A stretch of DNA of 64,000 bases, from contig NW_027490091.1 of the NCBI RefSeq assembly GCF_050948175.1, positions 248,001-312,000 of the forward strand, written 5' to 3'. Source of the DNA: Xylocopa sonorina (taxonomy: Eukaryota; Arthropoda; Insecta; Hymenoptera; Apidae). Position 1 is the first letter of the stretch, and the number at the start of each line of letters is the position of its first letter. Of the stretch, positions 1 through 13,350 are shown piece by piece. The notes under the pieces were generated by a model. It saw only the letters and a program-made list of their open reading frames with translations, did not search any database and was not told where the DNA came from. A program made the position numbers and the translations under genes.

Positions 1-3000
1 CTATCGCCTATATACGAAATTTAACTCTCGGTGGGCACTTTTTTCTTCAAACTACTGTCAATATTCAAATTTTATCTACTGGTTGATATCTTTTTGTCAA
101 ACATTCGTCAATAAACGAATTTTTAAACTAGGTTGTAACTTTTTTCATCAAATTATCGCCTACATACGAAATTCAACTCTCGGTGGGAATTTTTTGGTCA
201 AGCTACCGTCAATGTACGAATTCTAACTCTCGGTGGGCACTTTTTTTTCAAACTACTGTCAATATTCAAATTTTATCTATTGGTTGATATCTTTTTGTCA
301 AACATTCGTCAATAAACGAATTTTTAAACTAGGTTGTAACTTTTTTCATCAAATTATCGCCTACATACGAAATTCAACTCTCGGTGGGAATTTTTTGGTC
401 AAACTACCGTCAATGTACGAATTTTGACTCTCGGTGGGAACTTTTTTCTTCAAACTACTGTCAATACTCAAATTTTAACTATTGTTTGAGATCTTTTTGT
501 TAAACAATTGCAAATAAACGAATTTTAATACTAGGTTGGAATTTTTTTCTTCAAACTATCACATATACGAAATTTAACTCTCGGCAGGAATTTTTTGGTC
601 AAACTACCGTCAATGTACGAATTTTAACTCTCGGTGGGCACTTTTCTCTTCAACCTACTGTCAATATTCAGATTTTAAATATTGGTTGAGATCTTTTTGT
701 TAAACAATTGTAAATAAACGAATTTTAATACTAGGTTGGAATTTTTTCCTTCAAACTATCGCCTATATACGAAATTTAACTCTCGGTGGGAATTTTTTGG
801 TCAAGCTACCGTCAATGTACGAATTCTAACTCTCGGTGGGCACTTTTTTTTCAAACTACTGTCAATATTCAAATTTTATCTATTGGTTGATATCTTTTTG
901 TCAAACATTCGTCAATAAACGAATTTTTAAACTAGGTTGTAACTTTTTTCATCAAATTATCGCCTACATACGAAATTCAACTCTCGGTGGGAATTTTTTG
1001 GTCAAACTACCGTCAATGTACGAATTTTGACTCTCGGTGGGAACTTTTTTCTTCAAACTACTGTCAATACTCAAATTTTAACTATTGTCTGAGATCTTTT
1101 TGTTAAACAATTGCAAATAAACGAATTTTAATACTAGGTTGGAATTTTTTTCTTCAAACTATCGCATATACGAAATTTAACTCTCGGCAGGAATTTTTTG
1201 GACAAGCTACCATCAATGTTCGAATTTTAACTCACGGTGGGCACTTTTTTCTTCAAACTACTGTCAATATTCAAATTTTATCTATTGGTTGATATCTTTT
1301 TGTCAAACATTCGTCAATAAACGAATTTTTAAACTAGGTTGTAACTTTTTTCATCAAATTATCGCCTACATACGAAATTCAACTCTCGGTGGGAATTTTT
1401 TGGTCAAACTACCGTCAATGTACGAATTTTGACTCTCGGTGGGAACTTTTTTCTTCAAACTACTGTCAATACTCAAATTTTAACTATTGTTTGAGATCTT
1501 CTTGTTAAACAATTGCAAATAAACGAATTTTAATACTAGGTTGGAATTTTTTTCTTCAAACTATCGCATATACGAAATTTAACGCTCGGTAGGAATTTTT
1601 TGGTCAAGCTACCATCAATGTTCGAATTTTAACTCTCGGTGGGCACTTTTTTCTTCGAACTACTGTCAATATTCAGATTTTATCTATTGGTTGAAGTCTT
1701 TTTGTCGAACAATCGTCAATAAACGAATTTTCATACTAGGTTGGAATTTTTTTCTTCAAACTATTGCCTACATACGAAGTTCAACTCTCGGTGGGAATTT
1801 TTTGGTCAAACTACCGACAATGTACGAATTTTAACTCTCGGTGGGCACTTTTCTCTTCAAACTACTGTCAATATTCAGATTTTAAATATTGGTTGAAATC
1901 TTTTTGTCAAACAGTCGTCAATAAACGAATTTTTATACTAGGTTGTAATTTTTTTCTACAAACTATCGCCTACATACGAAATTCAACTCTCGGTGGGAAT
2001 TTTTTGGTCAAACTACCGTCAATGTACGAATTTTGACTCTCGGTGGGAACTTTTTTCTTCAAACTACTGTCAATACTCAAATTTTAACTATTGTTTGAGA
2101 TCTTTTTGTTAAACAATTGCAAATAAACGAATTTTAATACTAGGTTGGAATTTTTTTCTTCAAACTATCGCATATACGAAATTTAACTCTCGGCAGGAAT
2201 TTTTTGGTCAAGCTACCATCAATGTTCGAATTTTAACTCACGGTGGGCACTTTTTTCTTCAAACTACTGTCAATATTCAAATTTTATCTACTGGTTGACA
2301 TCTTTTTGTCAAACATTCGTCAATAAACGAATTTTTAAACTAGATTGTAACTTTTTTCATCAAATTATCGCCTACATACGAAATTCAACTCTCGGTGGGA
2401 ATTTTTTGGTCAAACTACCGTCAATGTACGAATTTTGACTCTCGGTGGGAACTTTTTTCTTCAAACTACTGTCAATACTCAAATTTTAACTATTGTTTGA
2501 GATCTTTTTGTTAAACAATTGCAAATAAACGAATTTTAATACTAGGTTGGAATTTTTTTCTTCAAACTATCGCATATACGAAATTTAACTCTCGGTAGGA
2601 ATTTTTTGGTCAAGCTACCATCAATGTTCAAATTTTAACTTTCGGTGGGCACTTTTTTCTTCAAACTACTGTCAATATTCATATTTTAACTATTGGTTGA
2701 AATCTTTTTGTCAACAATCGTCAATAGACGAATTTTAATACTAGGTTGGAATTTTTTCCTTCAAACTATCGCCTATATACGAAATTTAACTCTCGGTGGA
2801 AATTTTTTGGTCAAGCTACCGTCAATGTACGAATTTTAACCCTCGGTGGGCACTTTTTTCTTCAAACTACTGTCAATATTCAAATTTTATCTATTGGTTG
2901 ATATCTTTTTGTCAAACATTAGTCAATAAACGAATTTTTAAACTAGGTTGTAACTTTTTTCATCAAATTATCGCCTACATACGAAATTCAACTCTCGGTG

Positions 3001-6000
3001 GGAATTTTTTGGTCAAACTACCGTCAATGTACGAATTTTGACTCTCGGTGGGAACTTTTTTCTTCAAACTACTGTCAATACTCAAATTTTAACTATTGTT
3101 TGAGATCTTTTTGTTAAACAATTGCAAATAAACGAATTTTAATACTAGGTTGGAATTTTTTTCTTCAAACTATCGCATATACGAAATTTAACTCTCGGTG
3201 GGAATTTTTTGGTCAAGCTACCGTCAATGTACGAATTCTAACTCTCGGTGGGCACTTTTTTTTCAAACTACTGTCAATATTCAAATTTTATCTATTGGTT
3301 GATATCTTTTTGTCAAACATTCGTCAATAAACGAATTTTTAAACTAGGTTGTAACTTTTTTCATCAAATTATCGCCTACATACGAAATTCAACTCTCGGT
3401 GGGAATTTTTTGGTCAAACTACCGTCAATGTACGAATTTTGACTCTCGGTGGGAACTTTTTTCTTCAAACTACTGTCAATACTCAAATTTTAACTATTGT
3501 CTGAGATCTTTTTGTTAAACAATTGCAAATAAACGAATTTTAATACTAGGTTGGAATTTTTTTCTTCAAACTATCGCATATACGAAATTTAACTCTCGGC
3601 AGGAATTTTTTAGACAAGCTACCATCAATGTTCGAATTTTAACTCACGGTGGGCACTTTTTTCTTCAAACTACTGTCAATATTCAAATTTTATCTATTGG
3701 TTGATATCTTTTTGTCAAACATTCGTCAATAAACGAATTTTTAAACTAGGTTGTAACTTTTTTCATCAAATTATCGCCTACATACGAAATTCAACTCTCG
3801 GTGGGAATTTTTTGGTCAAACTACCGTCAATGTACGAATTTTGACTCTCGGTGGGAACTTTTTTCTTCAAACTACTGTCAATACTCAAATTTTAACTATT
3901 GTTTGAGATCTTTTTGTTAAACAATTGCAAATAAACGAATTTTAATACTAGGTTGGAATTTTTTTCTTCAAACTATCGCATATACGAAATTTAACTCTCG
4001 GTAGGAATTTTTTGGTCAAGCTACCATCAATGTTCAAATTTTAACTTTCGGTGGGCACTTTTTTCTTCAAACTACTGTCAATATTCATATTTTAACTATT
4101 GGTTGAAATCTTTTTGTCAACAATCGTCAATAGACGAATTTTAATACTAGGTTGGAATTTTTTCCTTCAAACTATCGCCTATATACGAAATTTAACTCTC
4201 GGTGGAAATTTTTTGGTCAAGCTACCGTCAATGTACGAATTTTAACCCTCGGTGGGCACTTTTTTCTTCAAACTACTGTCAATATTCAAATTTTATCTAT
4301 TGGTTGATATCTTTTTGTCAAACATTAGTCAATAAACGAATTTTTAAACTAGGTTGTAACTTTTTTCATCAAATTATCGCCTACATACGAAATTCAACTC
4401 TCGGTGGGAATTTTTTGGTCAAACTACCGTCAATGTACGAATTTTGACTCTCGGTGGGAACTTTTTTCTTCAAACTACTGTCAATACTCAAATTTTAACT
4501 ATTGTTTGAGATCTTTTTGTTAAACAATTGCAAATAAACGAATTTTAATACTAGGTTGGAATTTTTTTCTTCAAACTATCGCATATACGAAATTTAACTC
4601 TCGGCAGGAATTTTTTGGTCAAGCTACCATCAATGTTCGAATTTTAACTCACGGTGGGCACTTTTTTCTTCAAACTACTGTCAATATTCAAATTTTATCT
4701 ACTGGTTGACATCTTTTTGTCAAACATTCGTCAATAAACGAATTTTTAAACTAGATTGTAACTTTTTTCATCAAATTATCGCCTACATACGAAATTCAAC
4801 TCTCGGTGGGAATTTTTTGGTCAAACTACCGTCAATGTACGAATTTTGACTCTCGGTGGGAACTTTTTTCTTCAAACTACTGTCAATACTCAAATTTTAA
4901 CTATTGTTTGAGATCTTTTTGTTAAACAATTGCAAATAAACGAATTTTAATACTAGGTTGGAATTTTTTTCTTCAAACTATCGCATATACGAAATTTAAC
5001 TCTCGGCAGGAATTTTTTGGTCAAGCTACCATCAATGTTCGAATTTTAACTCACGGTGGGCACTTTTTTCTTCAAACTACTGTCAATATTCAAATTTTAT
5101 CTATTGGTTGATATCTTTTTGTCAAACATTCGTCAATAAACGAATTTTTAAACTAGGTTGTAACTTTTTTCATCAAATTATCGCCTACATGCGAAATTCA
5201 ACTCTCGGTGGGAATTTTTTGGTCAAACTACCGTCAATGTACGAATTTTAACTCTCGGTGGGAACTTTTTTCTTCAAACTACTGTCAATACTCAAATTTT
5301 AACTATTGTTTGAGATCTTTTTGTTAAACAATTGTAAATAAACGAATTTTAATACTAGGTTGGAATTTTTTTCTTCAAACTATCGCATATACGAAATTTA
5401 ACTCTCGGTAGGAATTTTTTGGTCAAGCTACCATCAATGTTCAAATTTTAACTTTCGGTGGGTCACTTTTTTCTTCAAACTACTGTCAATATTCATATTT
5501 TAACTATTGGTTGAAATCTTTTTGTCAACAATCGTCAATAGACGAATTTTAATACTAGGTTGGAATTTTTTCCTTCAAACTATCGCCTATATACGAAATT
5601 TAACTCTCGGTGGAAATTTTTTGGTCAAGCTACCGTCAATGTACGAATTTTAACCCTCGGTGGGCACTTTTTTCTTCAAACTACTGTCAATATTCAAATT
5701 TTATCTATTGGTTGATATCTTTTTGTCAAACATTAGTCAATAAACGAATTTTTAAACTAGGTTGTAACTTTTTTCATCAAATTATCGCCTACATACGAAA
5801 TTCAACTCTCGGTGGGAATTTTTTGGTCAAACTACCGTCAATGTACGAATTTTGACTCTCGGTGGGAACTTTTTTCTTCAAACTACTGTCAATACTCAAA
5901 TTTTAACTATTGTTTGAGATCTTTTTGTTAAACAATTGCAAATAAACGAATTTTAATACTAGGTTGGAATTTTTTTCTTCAAACTATCGCATATACGAAA

Positions 6001-8627
6001 TTTAACTCTCGGTGGGAATTTTTTGGTCAAGCTACCGTCAATGTACGAATTCTAACTCTCGGTGGGCACTTTTTTTTCAAACTACTGTCAATATTCAAAT
6101 TTTATCTATTGGTTGATATCTTTTTGTCAAACATTCGTCAATAAACGAATTTTTAAACTAGGTTGTAACTTTTTTCATCAAATTATCGCCTACATACGAA
6201 ATTCAACTCTCGGTGGGAATTTTTTGGTCAAACTACCGTCAATGTACGAATTTTGACTCTCGGTGGGAACTTTTTTCTTCAAACTACTGTCAATACTCAA
6301 ATTTTAACTATTGTCTGAGATCTTTTTGTTAAACAATTGCAAATAAACGAATTTTAATACTAGGTTGGAATTTTTTTCTTCAAACTATCGCATATACGAA
6401 ATTTAACTCTCGGCAGGAATTTTTTAGACAAGCTACCATCAATGTTCGAATTTTAACTCACGGTGGGCACTTTTTTCTTCAAACTACTGTCAATATTCAA
6501 ATTTTATCTATTGGTTGATATCTTTTTGTCAAACATTCGTCAATAAACGAATTTTTAAACTAGGTTGTAACTTTTTTCATCAAATTATCGCCTACATACG
6601 AAATTCAACTCTCGGTGGGAATTTTTTGGTCAAACTACCGTCAATGTACGAATTTTGACTCTCGGTGGGAACTTTTTTCTTCAAACTACTGTCAATACTC
6701 AAATTTTAACTATTGTTTGAGATCTTCTTGTTAAACAATTGCAAATAAACGAATTTTAATACTAGGTTGGAATTTTTTTCTTCAAACTATCGCATATACG
6801 AAATTTAACTCTCGGCAGGAATTTTTTGGTCAAGCTACCATCAATGTTCGAATTTTAACTCACGGTGGGCACTTTTTTCTTCAAACTACTGTCAATATTC
6901 AAATTTTATCTATTGGTTGATATCTTTTTGTCAAACATTCGTCAATAAACGAATTTTTAAACTAGGTTGTAACTTTTTTCATCAAATTATCGCCTACATG
7001 CGAAATTGAACTCTCGGTGGGAATTTTTTGGTCAAACTACCGTCAATGTACGAATTTTAACTCTCGGTGGGAACTTTTTTCTTCAAACTACTGTCAATAC
7101 TCAAATTTTAACTATTGTTTGAGATCTTTTTGTTAAACAATTGTAAATAAACGAATTTTAATACTAGGTTGGAATTTTTTTCTTCAAACTATCGCATATA
7201 CGAAATTTAACGCTCGGTAGGAATTTTTTGGTCAAGCTACCATCAATGTTCGAATTTTAACTCTCGGTGGGCACTTTTTTCTTCAAACTACTGTCAATAT
7301 TCAGATTTTATCTATTGGTTGAAGTCTTTTTGTCGAACAATCGTCAATAAACGAATTTTCATACTAGGTTGGAATTTTTTTCTTCAAACTATTGCCTACA
7401 TACGAAGTTCAACTCTCGGTGGGAATTTTTTGGTCAAACTACCGACAATGTACGAATTTTAACTCTCGGTGGGCACTTTTCTCTTCAAACTACTGTCAAT
7501 ATTCATATTTTAACTATTGGTTGAAATCTTTTTGTCAACAATCGTCAATAGACGAATTTTAATACTAGGTTGGAATTTTTTCCTTCAAACTATCGCCTAT
7601 ATACGAAATTTAACTCTCGGTGGAAATTTTTTGGTCAAGCTACCGTCAATGTACGAATTTTAACCCTCGGTGGGCACTTTTTTCTTCAAACTACTGTCAA
7701 TATTCAAATTTTATCTATTGGTTGATATCTTTTTGTCAAACATTAGTCAATAAACGAATTTTTAAACTAGGTTGTAACTTTTTTCATCAAATTATCGCCT
7801 ACATACGAAATTCAACTCTCGGTGGGAATTTTTTGGTCAAACTACCGTCAATGTACGAATTTTGACTCTCGGTGGGAACTTTTTTCTTCAAACTACTGTC
7901 AATACTCAAATTTTAACTATTGTTTGAGATCTTTTTGTTAAACAATTGCAAATAAACGAATTTTAATACTAGGTTGGAATTTTTTTCTTCAAACTATCGC
8001 ATATACGAAATTTAACACTCGGCAGGAATTTTTTGGTCAAGCTACCATCAATGTTCGAATTTTAACTCACGGTGGGCACTTTTTTCTTCAAACTACTGTC
8101 AATATTCAAATTTTATCTACTGGTTGACATCTTTTTGTCAAACATTCGTCAATAAACGAATTTTTAAACTAGATTGTAACTTTTTTCATCAAATTATCGC
8201 CTACATACGAAATTCAACTCTCGGTGGGAATTTTTTGGTCAAACTACCGTCAATGTACGAATTTTGACTCTCGGTGGGAACTTTTTTCTTCAAACTACTG
8301 TCAATACTCAAATTTTATCTATTGTTTGAGATCTTTTTGTTAAACAATTGCAAATAAACGAATTTTAATACTAGGTTGGAATTTTTTTCTTCAAACTATC
8401 ACATATACGAAATTTAACTCTCGGCAGGAATTTTTTGGTCAAACTACCGTCAATGTACGAATTTTAACTCTCGGTGGGCATTTTTCTCTTCAACCTACTG
8501 TCAATATTCAGATTTTAAATATTGGTTGAGATCTTTTTGTTAAACAATTGTAAATAAACGAATTTTAATACTAGGTTGGAATTTTTTCCTTCAAACTATC
8601 GCCTATATACGAAATTTAACTCTCGGT

Positions 8628-9029
8628 GGGCACTTTTTTCTTCAAACTACTGTCAATATTCAAATTTTATCTACTGGTTGATATCTTTTTGTCAAACATT
8701 CGTCAATAAACGAATTTTTAAACTAGGTTGTAACTTTTTTCATCAAATTATCGCCTACATACGAAATTCAACTCTCGGTGGGAATTTTTTGGTCAAACTA
8801 CCGTCAATGTACGAATTTTGACTCTCGGTGGGAACTTTTTTCTTCAAACTACTGTCAATACTCAAATTTTAACTATTGTTTGAGATCTTTTTGTTAAACA
8901 ATTGCAAATAAACGAATTTTAATACTAGGTTGGAATTTTTTTCTTCAAACTATCACATATACGAAATTTAACTCTCGGCAGGAATTTTTTGGTCAAACTA
9001 CCGTCAATGTACGAATTTTAACTCTCGGT
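8628..9029. repeat. Representative satellite dimer: A-B-C-D plus A'-B'-C'-D'
   Basis: This is given as a reference unit. The first monomer is A 8628-8678, B 8679-8728, C 8729-8779, D 8780-8829 (202 bp). The second is A' 8830-8879, B' 8880-8930, C' 8931-8979, D' 8980-9029 (200 bp). The same-letter subunits of the two monomers resemble each other more than different letters do, so the four-subunit monomer came first and was then amplified and diverged into monomer types. A third common type has the A form gggcacttttctcttcaacc and the C form ending gcctatatacg. Confidence 0.9.
8698..8715. repeat. Short dyad in B subunits (example copy)
   Basis: Standard B subunits contain attcgt, a 6-base spacer caataa, and acgaat, a perfect 6-bp inverted repeat over 18 bp. 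It recurs in B copies along the array, for example at 103-120. In the copies with cattagtc (about 2.8-24.9 kb) and in the B' type (caattgcaaataaacg) the left arm is altered. It could be a protein-binding dyad or a chance result of the subunit sequence; no function is shown. Confidence 0.5.
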
Positions 9030-12000
9030 GGGCACTTTTCTCTTCAACCTACTGTCAATATTCAGATTTTAAATATTGGTTGAGATCTTTTTGTTAAACA
9101 ATTGTAAATAAACGAATTTTAATACTAGGTTGGAATTTTTTCCATCAAACTATCGCCTATATACGAAATTTAACTCTCGGTGGGAATTTTTTGGTCAAGC
9201 TACCGTCAATGTACGAATTCTAACTCTCGGTGGGCACTTTTTTCTTCAAACTACTGTCAGTATTCAAATTTTATCTATTGGTTGATATCTTTTTGTCAAA
9301 CATTCGTCAATAAACGAATTTTTAAACTAGGTTGTAACTTTTTTCATCAAATTATCGCCTACATACGAAATTCAACTCTCGGTGGGAATTTTTTGGTCAA
9401 ACTACCGTCAATGTACGAATTTTGACTCTCGGTGGGAACTTTTTTCTTCAAACTACTGTCAATACTCAAATTTTAACTATTGTTTGAGATCTTTTTGTTA
9501 AACAATTGCAAATAAACGAATTTTAATACTAGGTTGGAATTTTTTTCTTCAAACTATCGCATATACGAAATTTAACTCTCGGCAGGAATTTTTTGGTCAA
9601 GCTACCATCAATGTTCGAATTTTAACTCACGGTGGGCACTTTTTTCTTCAAACTACTGTCAATATTCAAATTTTATCTATTGGTTGATATCTTTTTGTCA
9701 AACATTCGTCAATAAACGAATTTTTAAACTAGGTTGTAACTTTTTTCATCAAATTATCGCCTACATGCGAAATTCAACTCTCGGTGGGAATTTTTTGGTC
9801 AAACTACCGTCAATGTACGAATTTTAACTCTCGGTGGGAACTTTTTTCTTCAAACTACTGTCAATACTCAAATTTTAACTATTGTTTGAGATCTTTTTGT
9901 TAAACAATTGTAAATAAACGAATTTTAATACTAGGTTGGAATTTTTTTCTTCAAACTATCGCATATACGAAATTTAACGCTCGGTAGGAATTTTTTGGTC
10001 AAGCTACCATCAATGTTCGAATTTTAACTCTCGGTGGGCACTTTTTTCTTCAAACTACTGTCAATATTCAGATTTTATCTATTGGTTGAAGTCTTTTTGT
10101 CGAACAATCGTCAATAAACGAATTTTCATACTAGGTTGGAATTTTTTTCTTCAAACTATTGCCTACATACGAAGTTCAACTCTCGGTGGGAATTTTTTGG
10201 TCAAACTACCGACAATGTACGAATTTTAACTCTCGGTGGGCACTTTTCTCTTCAAACTACTGTCAATATTCAGATTTTAAATATTGGTTGAAATCTTTTT
10301 GTCAAACAGTCGTCAATAAACGAATTTTTATACTAGGTTGTAATTTTTTTCTACAAACTATCGCCTACATACGAAATTCAACTCTCGGTGGGAATTTTTT
10401 GGTCAAACTACCGTCAATGTACGAATTTTGACTCTCGGTGGGAACTTTTTTCTTCAAACTACTGTCAATACTCAAATTTTAACTATTGTTTGAGATCTTT
10501 TTGTTAAACAATTGCAAATAAACGAATTTTAATACTAGGTTGGAATTTTTTTCTTCAAACTATCGCATATACGAAATTTAACTCTCGGTAGGAATTTTTT
10601 GGTCAAGCTACCATCAATGTTCAAATTTTAACTTTCGGTGGGCACTTTTTTCTTCAAACTACTGTCAATATTCATATTTTAACTATTGGTTGAAATCTTT
10701 TTGTCAACAATCGTCAATAGACGAATTTTAATACTAGGTTGGAATTTTTTCCTTCAAACTATCGCCTATATACGAAATTTAACTCTCGGTGGAAATTTTT
10801 TGGTCAAGCTACCGTCAATGTACGAATTTTAACCCTCGGTGGGCACTTTTTTCTTCAAACTACTGTCAATATTCAAATTTTATCTATTGGTTGATATCTT
10901 TTTGTCAAACATTAGTCAATAAACGAATTTTTAAACTAGGTTGTAACTTTTTTCATCAAATTATCGCCTACATACGAAATTCAACTCTCGGTGGGAATTT
11001 TTTGGTCAAACTACCGTCAATGTACGAATTTTGACTCTCGGTGGGAACTTTTTTCTTCAAACTACTGTCAATACTCAAATTTTAACTATTGTTTGAGATC
11101 TTTTTGTTAAACAATTGCAAATAAACGAATTTTAATACTAGGTTGGAATTTTTTTCTTCAAACTATCGCATATACGAAATTTAACACTCGGCAGGAATTT
11201 TTTGGTCAAGCTACCATCAATGTTCGAATTTTAACTCACGGTGGGCACTTTTTTCTTCAAACTACTGTCAATATTCAAATTTTATCTACTGGTTGACATC
11301 TTTTTGTCAAACATTCGTCAATAAACGAATTTTTAAACTAGATTGTAACTTTTTTCATCAAATTATCGCCTACATACGAAATTCAACTCTCGGTGGGAAT
11401 TTTTTGGTCAAACTACCGTCAATGTACGAATTTTGACTCTCGGTGGGAACTTTTTTCTTCAAACTACTGTCAATACTCAAATTTTATCTATTGTTTGAGA
11501 TCTTTTTGTTAAACAATTGCAAATAAACGAATTTTAATACTAGGTTGGAATTTTTTTCTTCAAACTATCACATATACGAAATTTAACTCTCGGCAGGAAT
11601 TTTTTGGTCAAACTACCGTCAATGTACGAATTTTAACTCTCGGTGGGCATTTTTCTCTTCAACCTACTGTCAATATTCAGATTTTAAATATTGGTTGAGA
11701 TCTTTTTGTTAAACAATTGTAAATAAACGAATTTTAATACTAGGTTGGAATTTTTTCCTTCAAACTATCGCCTATATACGAAATTTAACTCTCGGTGGGC
11801 ACTTTTTTCTTCAAACTACTGTCAATATTCAAATTTTATCTACTGGTTGATATCTTTTTGTCAAACATTCGTCAATAAACGAATTTTTAAACTAGGTTGT
11901 AACTTTTTTCATCAAATTATCGCCTACATACGAAATTCAACTCTCGGTGGGAATTTTTTGGTCAAACTACCGTCAATGTACGAATTTTGACTCTCGGTGG

Positions 12001-13350
12001 GAACTTTTTTCTTCAAACTACTGTCAATACTCAAATTTTAACTATTGTTTGAGATCTTTTTGTTAAACAATTGCAAATAAACGAATTTTAATACTAGGTT
12101 GGAATTTTTTTCTTCAAACTATCACATATACGAAATTTAACTCTCGGCAGGAATTTTTTGGTCAAACTACCGTCAATGTACGAATTTTAACTCTCGGTGG
12201 GCACTTTTCTCTTCAACCTACTGTCAATATTCAGATTTTAAATATTGGTTGAGATCTTTTTGTTAAACAATTGTAAATAAACGAATTTTAATACTAGGTT
12301 GGAATTTTTTCCATCAAACTATCGCCTATATACGAAATTTAACTCTCGGTGGGAATTTTTTGGTCAAGCTACCGTCAATGTACGAATTCTAACTCTCGGT
12401 GGGCACTTTTTTCTTCAAACTACTGTCAGTATTCAAATTTTATCTATTGGTTGATATCTTTTTGTCAAACATTCGTCAATAAACGAATTTTTAAACTAGG
12501 TTGTAACTTTTTTCATCAAATTATCGCCTACATACGAAATTCAACTCTCGGTGGGAATTTTTTGGTCAAACTACCGTCAATGTACGAATTTTGACTCTCG
12601 GTGGGAACTTTTTTCTTCAAACTACTGTCAATACTCAAATTTTAACTATTGTTTGAGATCTTTTTGTTAAACAATTGCAAATAAACGAATTTTAATACTA
12701 GGTTGGAATTTTTTTCTTCAAACTATCGCATATACGAAATTTAACTCTCGGCAGGAATTTTTTGGTCAAGCTACCATCAATGTTCGAATTTTAACTCACG
12801 GTGGGCACTTTTTTCTTCAAACTACTGTCAATATTCAAATTTTATCTACTGGTTGACATCTTTTTGTCAAACATTCGTCAATAAACGAATTTTTAAACTA
12901 GATTGTAACTTTTTTCATCAAATTATCGCCTACATACGAAATTCAACTCTCGGTGGGAATTTTTTGGTCAAACTACCGTCAATGTACGAATTTTGACTCT
13001 CGGTGGGAACTTTTTTCTTCAAACTACTGTCAATACTCAAATTTTATCTATTGTTTGAGATCTTTTTGTTAAACAATTGCAAATAAACGAATTTTAATAC
13101 TAGGTTGGAATTTTTTTCTTCAAACTATCACATATACGAAATTTAACTCTCGGCAGGAATTTTTTGGTCAAACTACCGTCAATGTACGAATTTTAACTCT
13201 CGGTGGGCATTTTTCTCTTCAACCTACTGTCAATATTCAGATTTTAAATATTGGTTGAGATCTTTTTGTTAAACAATTGTAAATAAACGAATTTTAATAC
13301 TAGGTTGGAATTTTTTCCTTCAAACTATCGCCTATATACGAAATTTAACT

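Larger units (their letters stand above)
4248..13350. repeat. Tandem segmental duplication of satellite, copy 1 (9103 bp)
   Basis: The order of monomer variants here repeats in the next 9103 bp. Matching landmarks at this exact offset include the one-base insertion in gtgggtcact (about 5460 and 14563), the hybrid A subunit at 7471 (and 16574), and the D-less monomer junctions near 8627 and 11796. The left limit is where 4247 and 13350 differ just before ctcggtgggcac. I compared landmarks, not every base. Confidence 0.85.
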
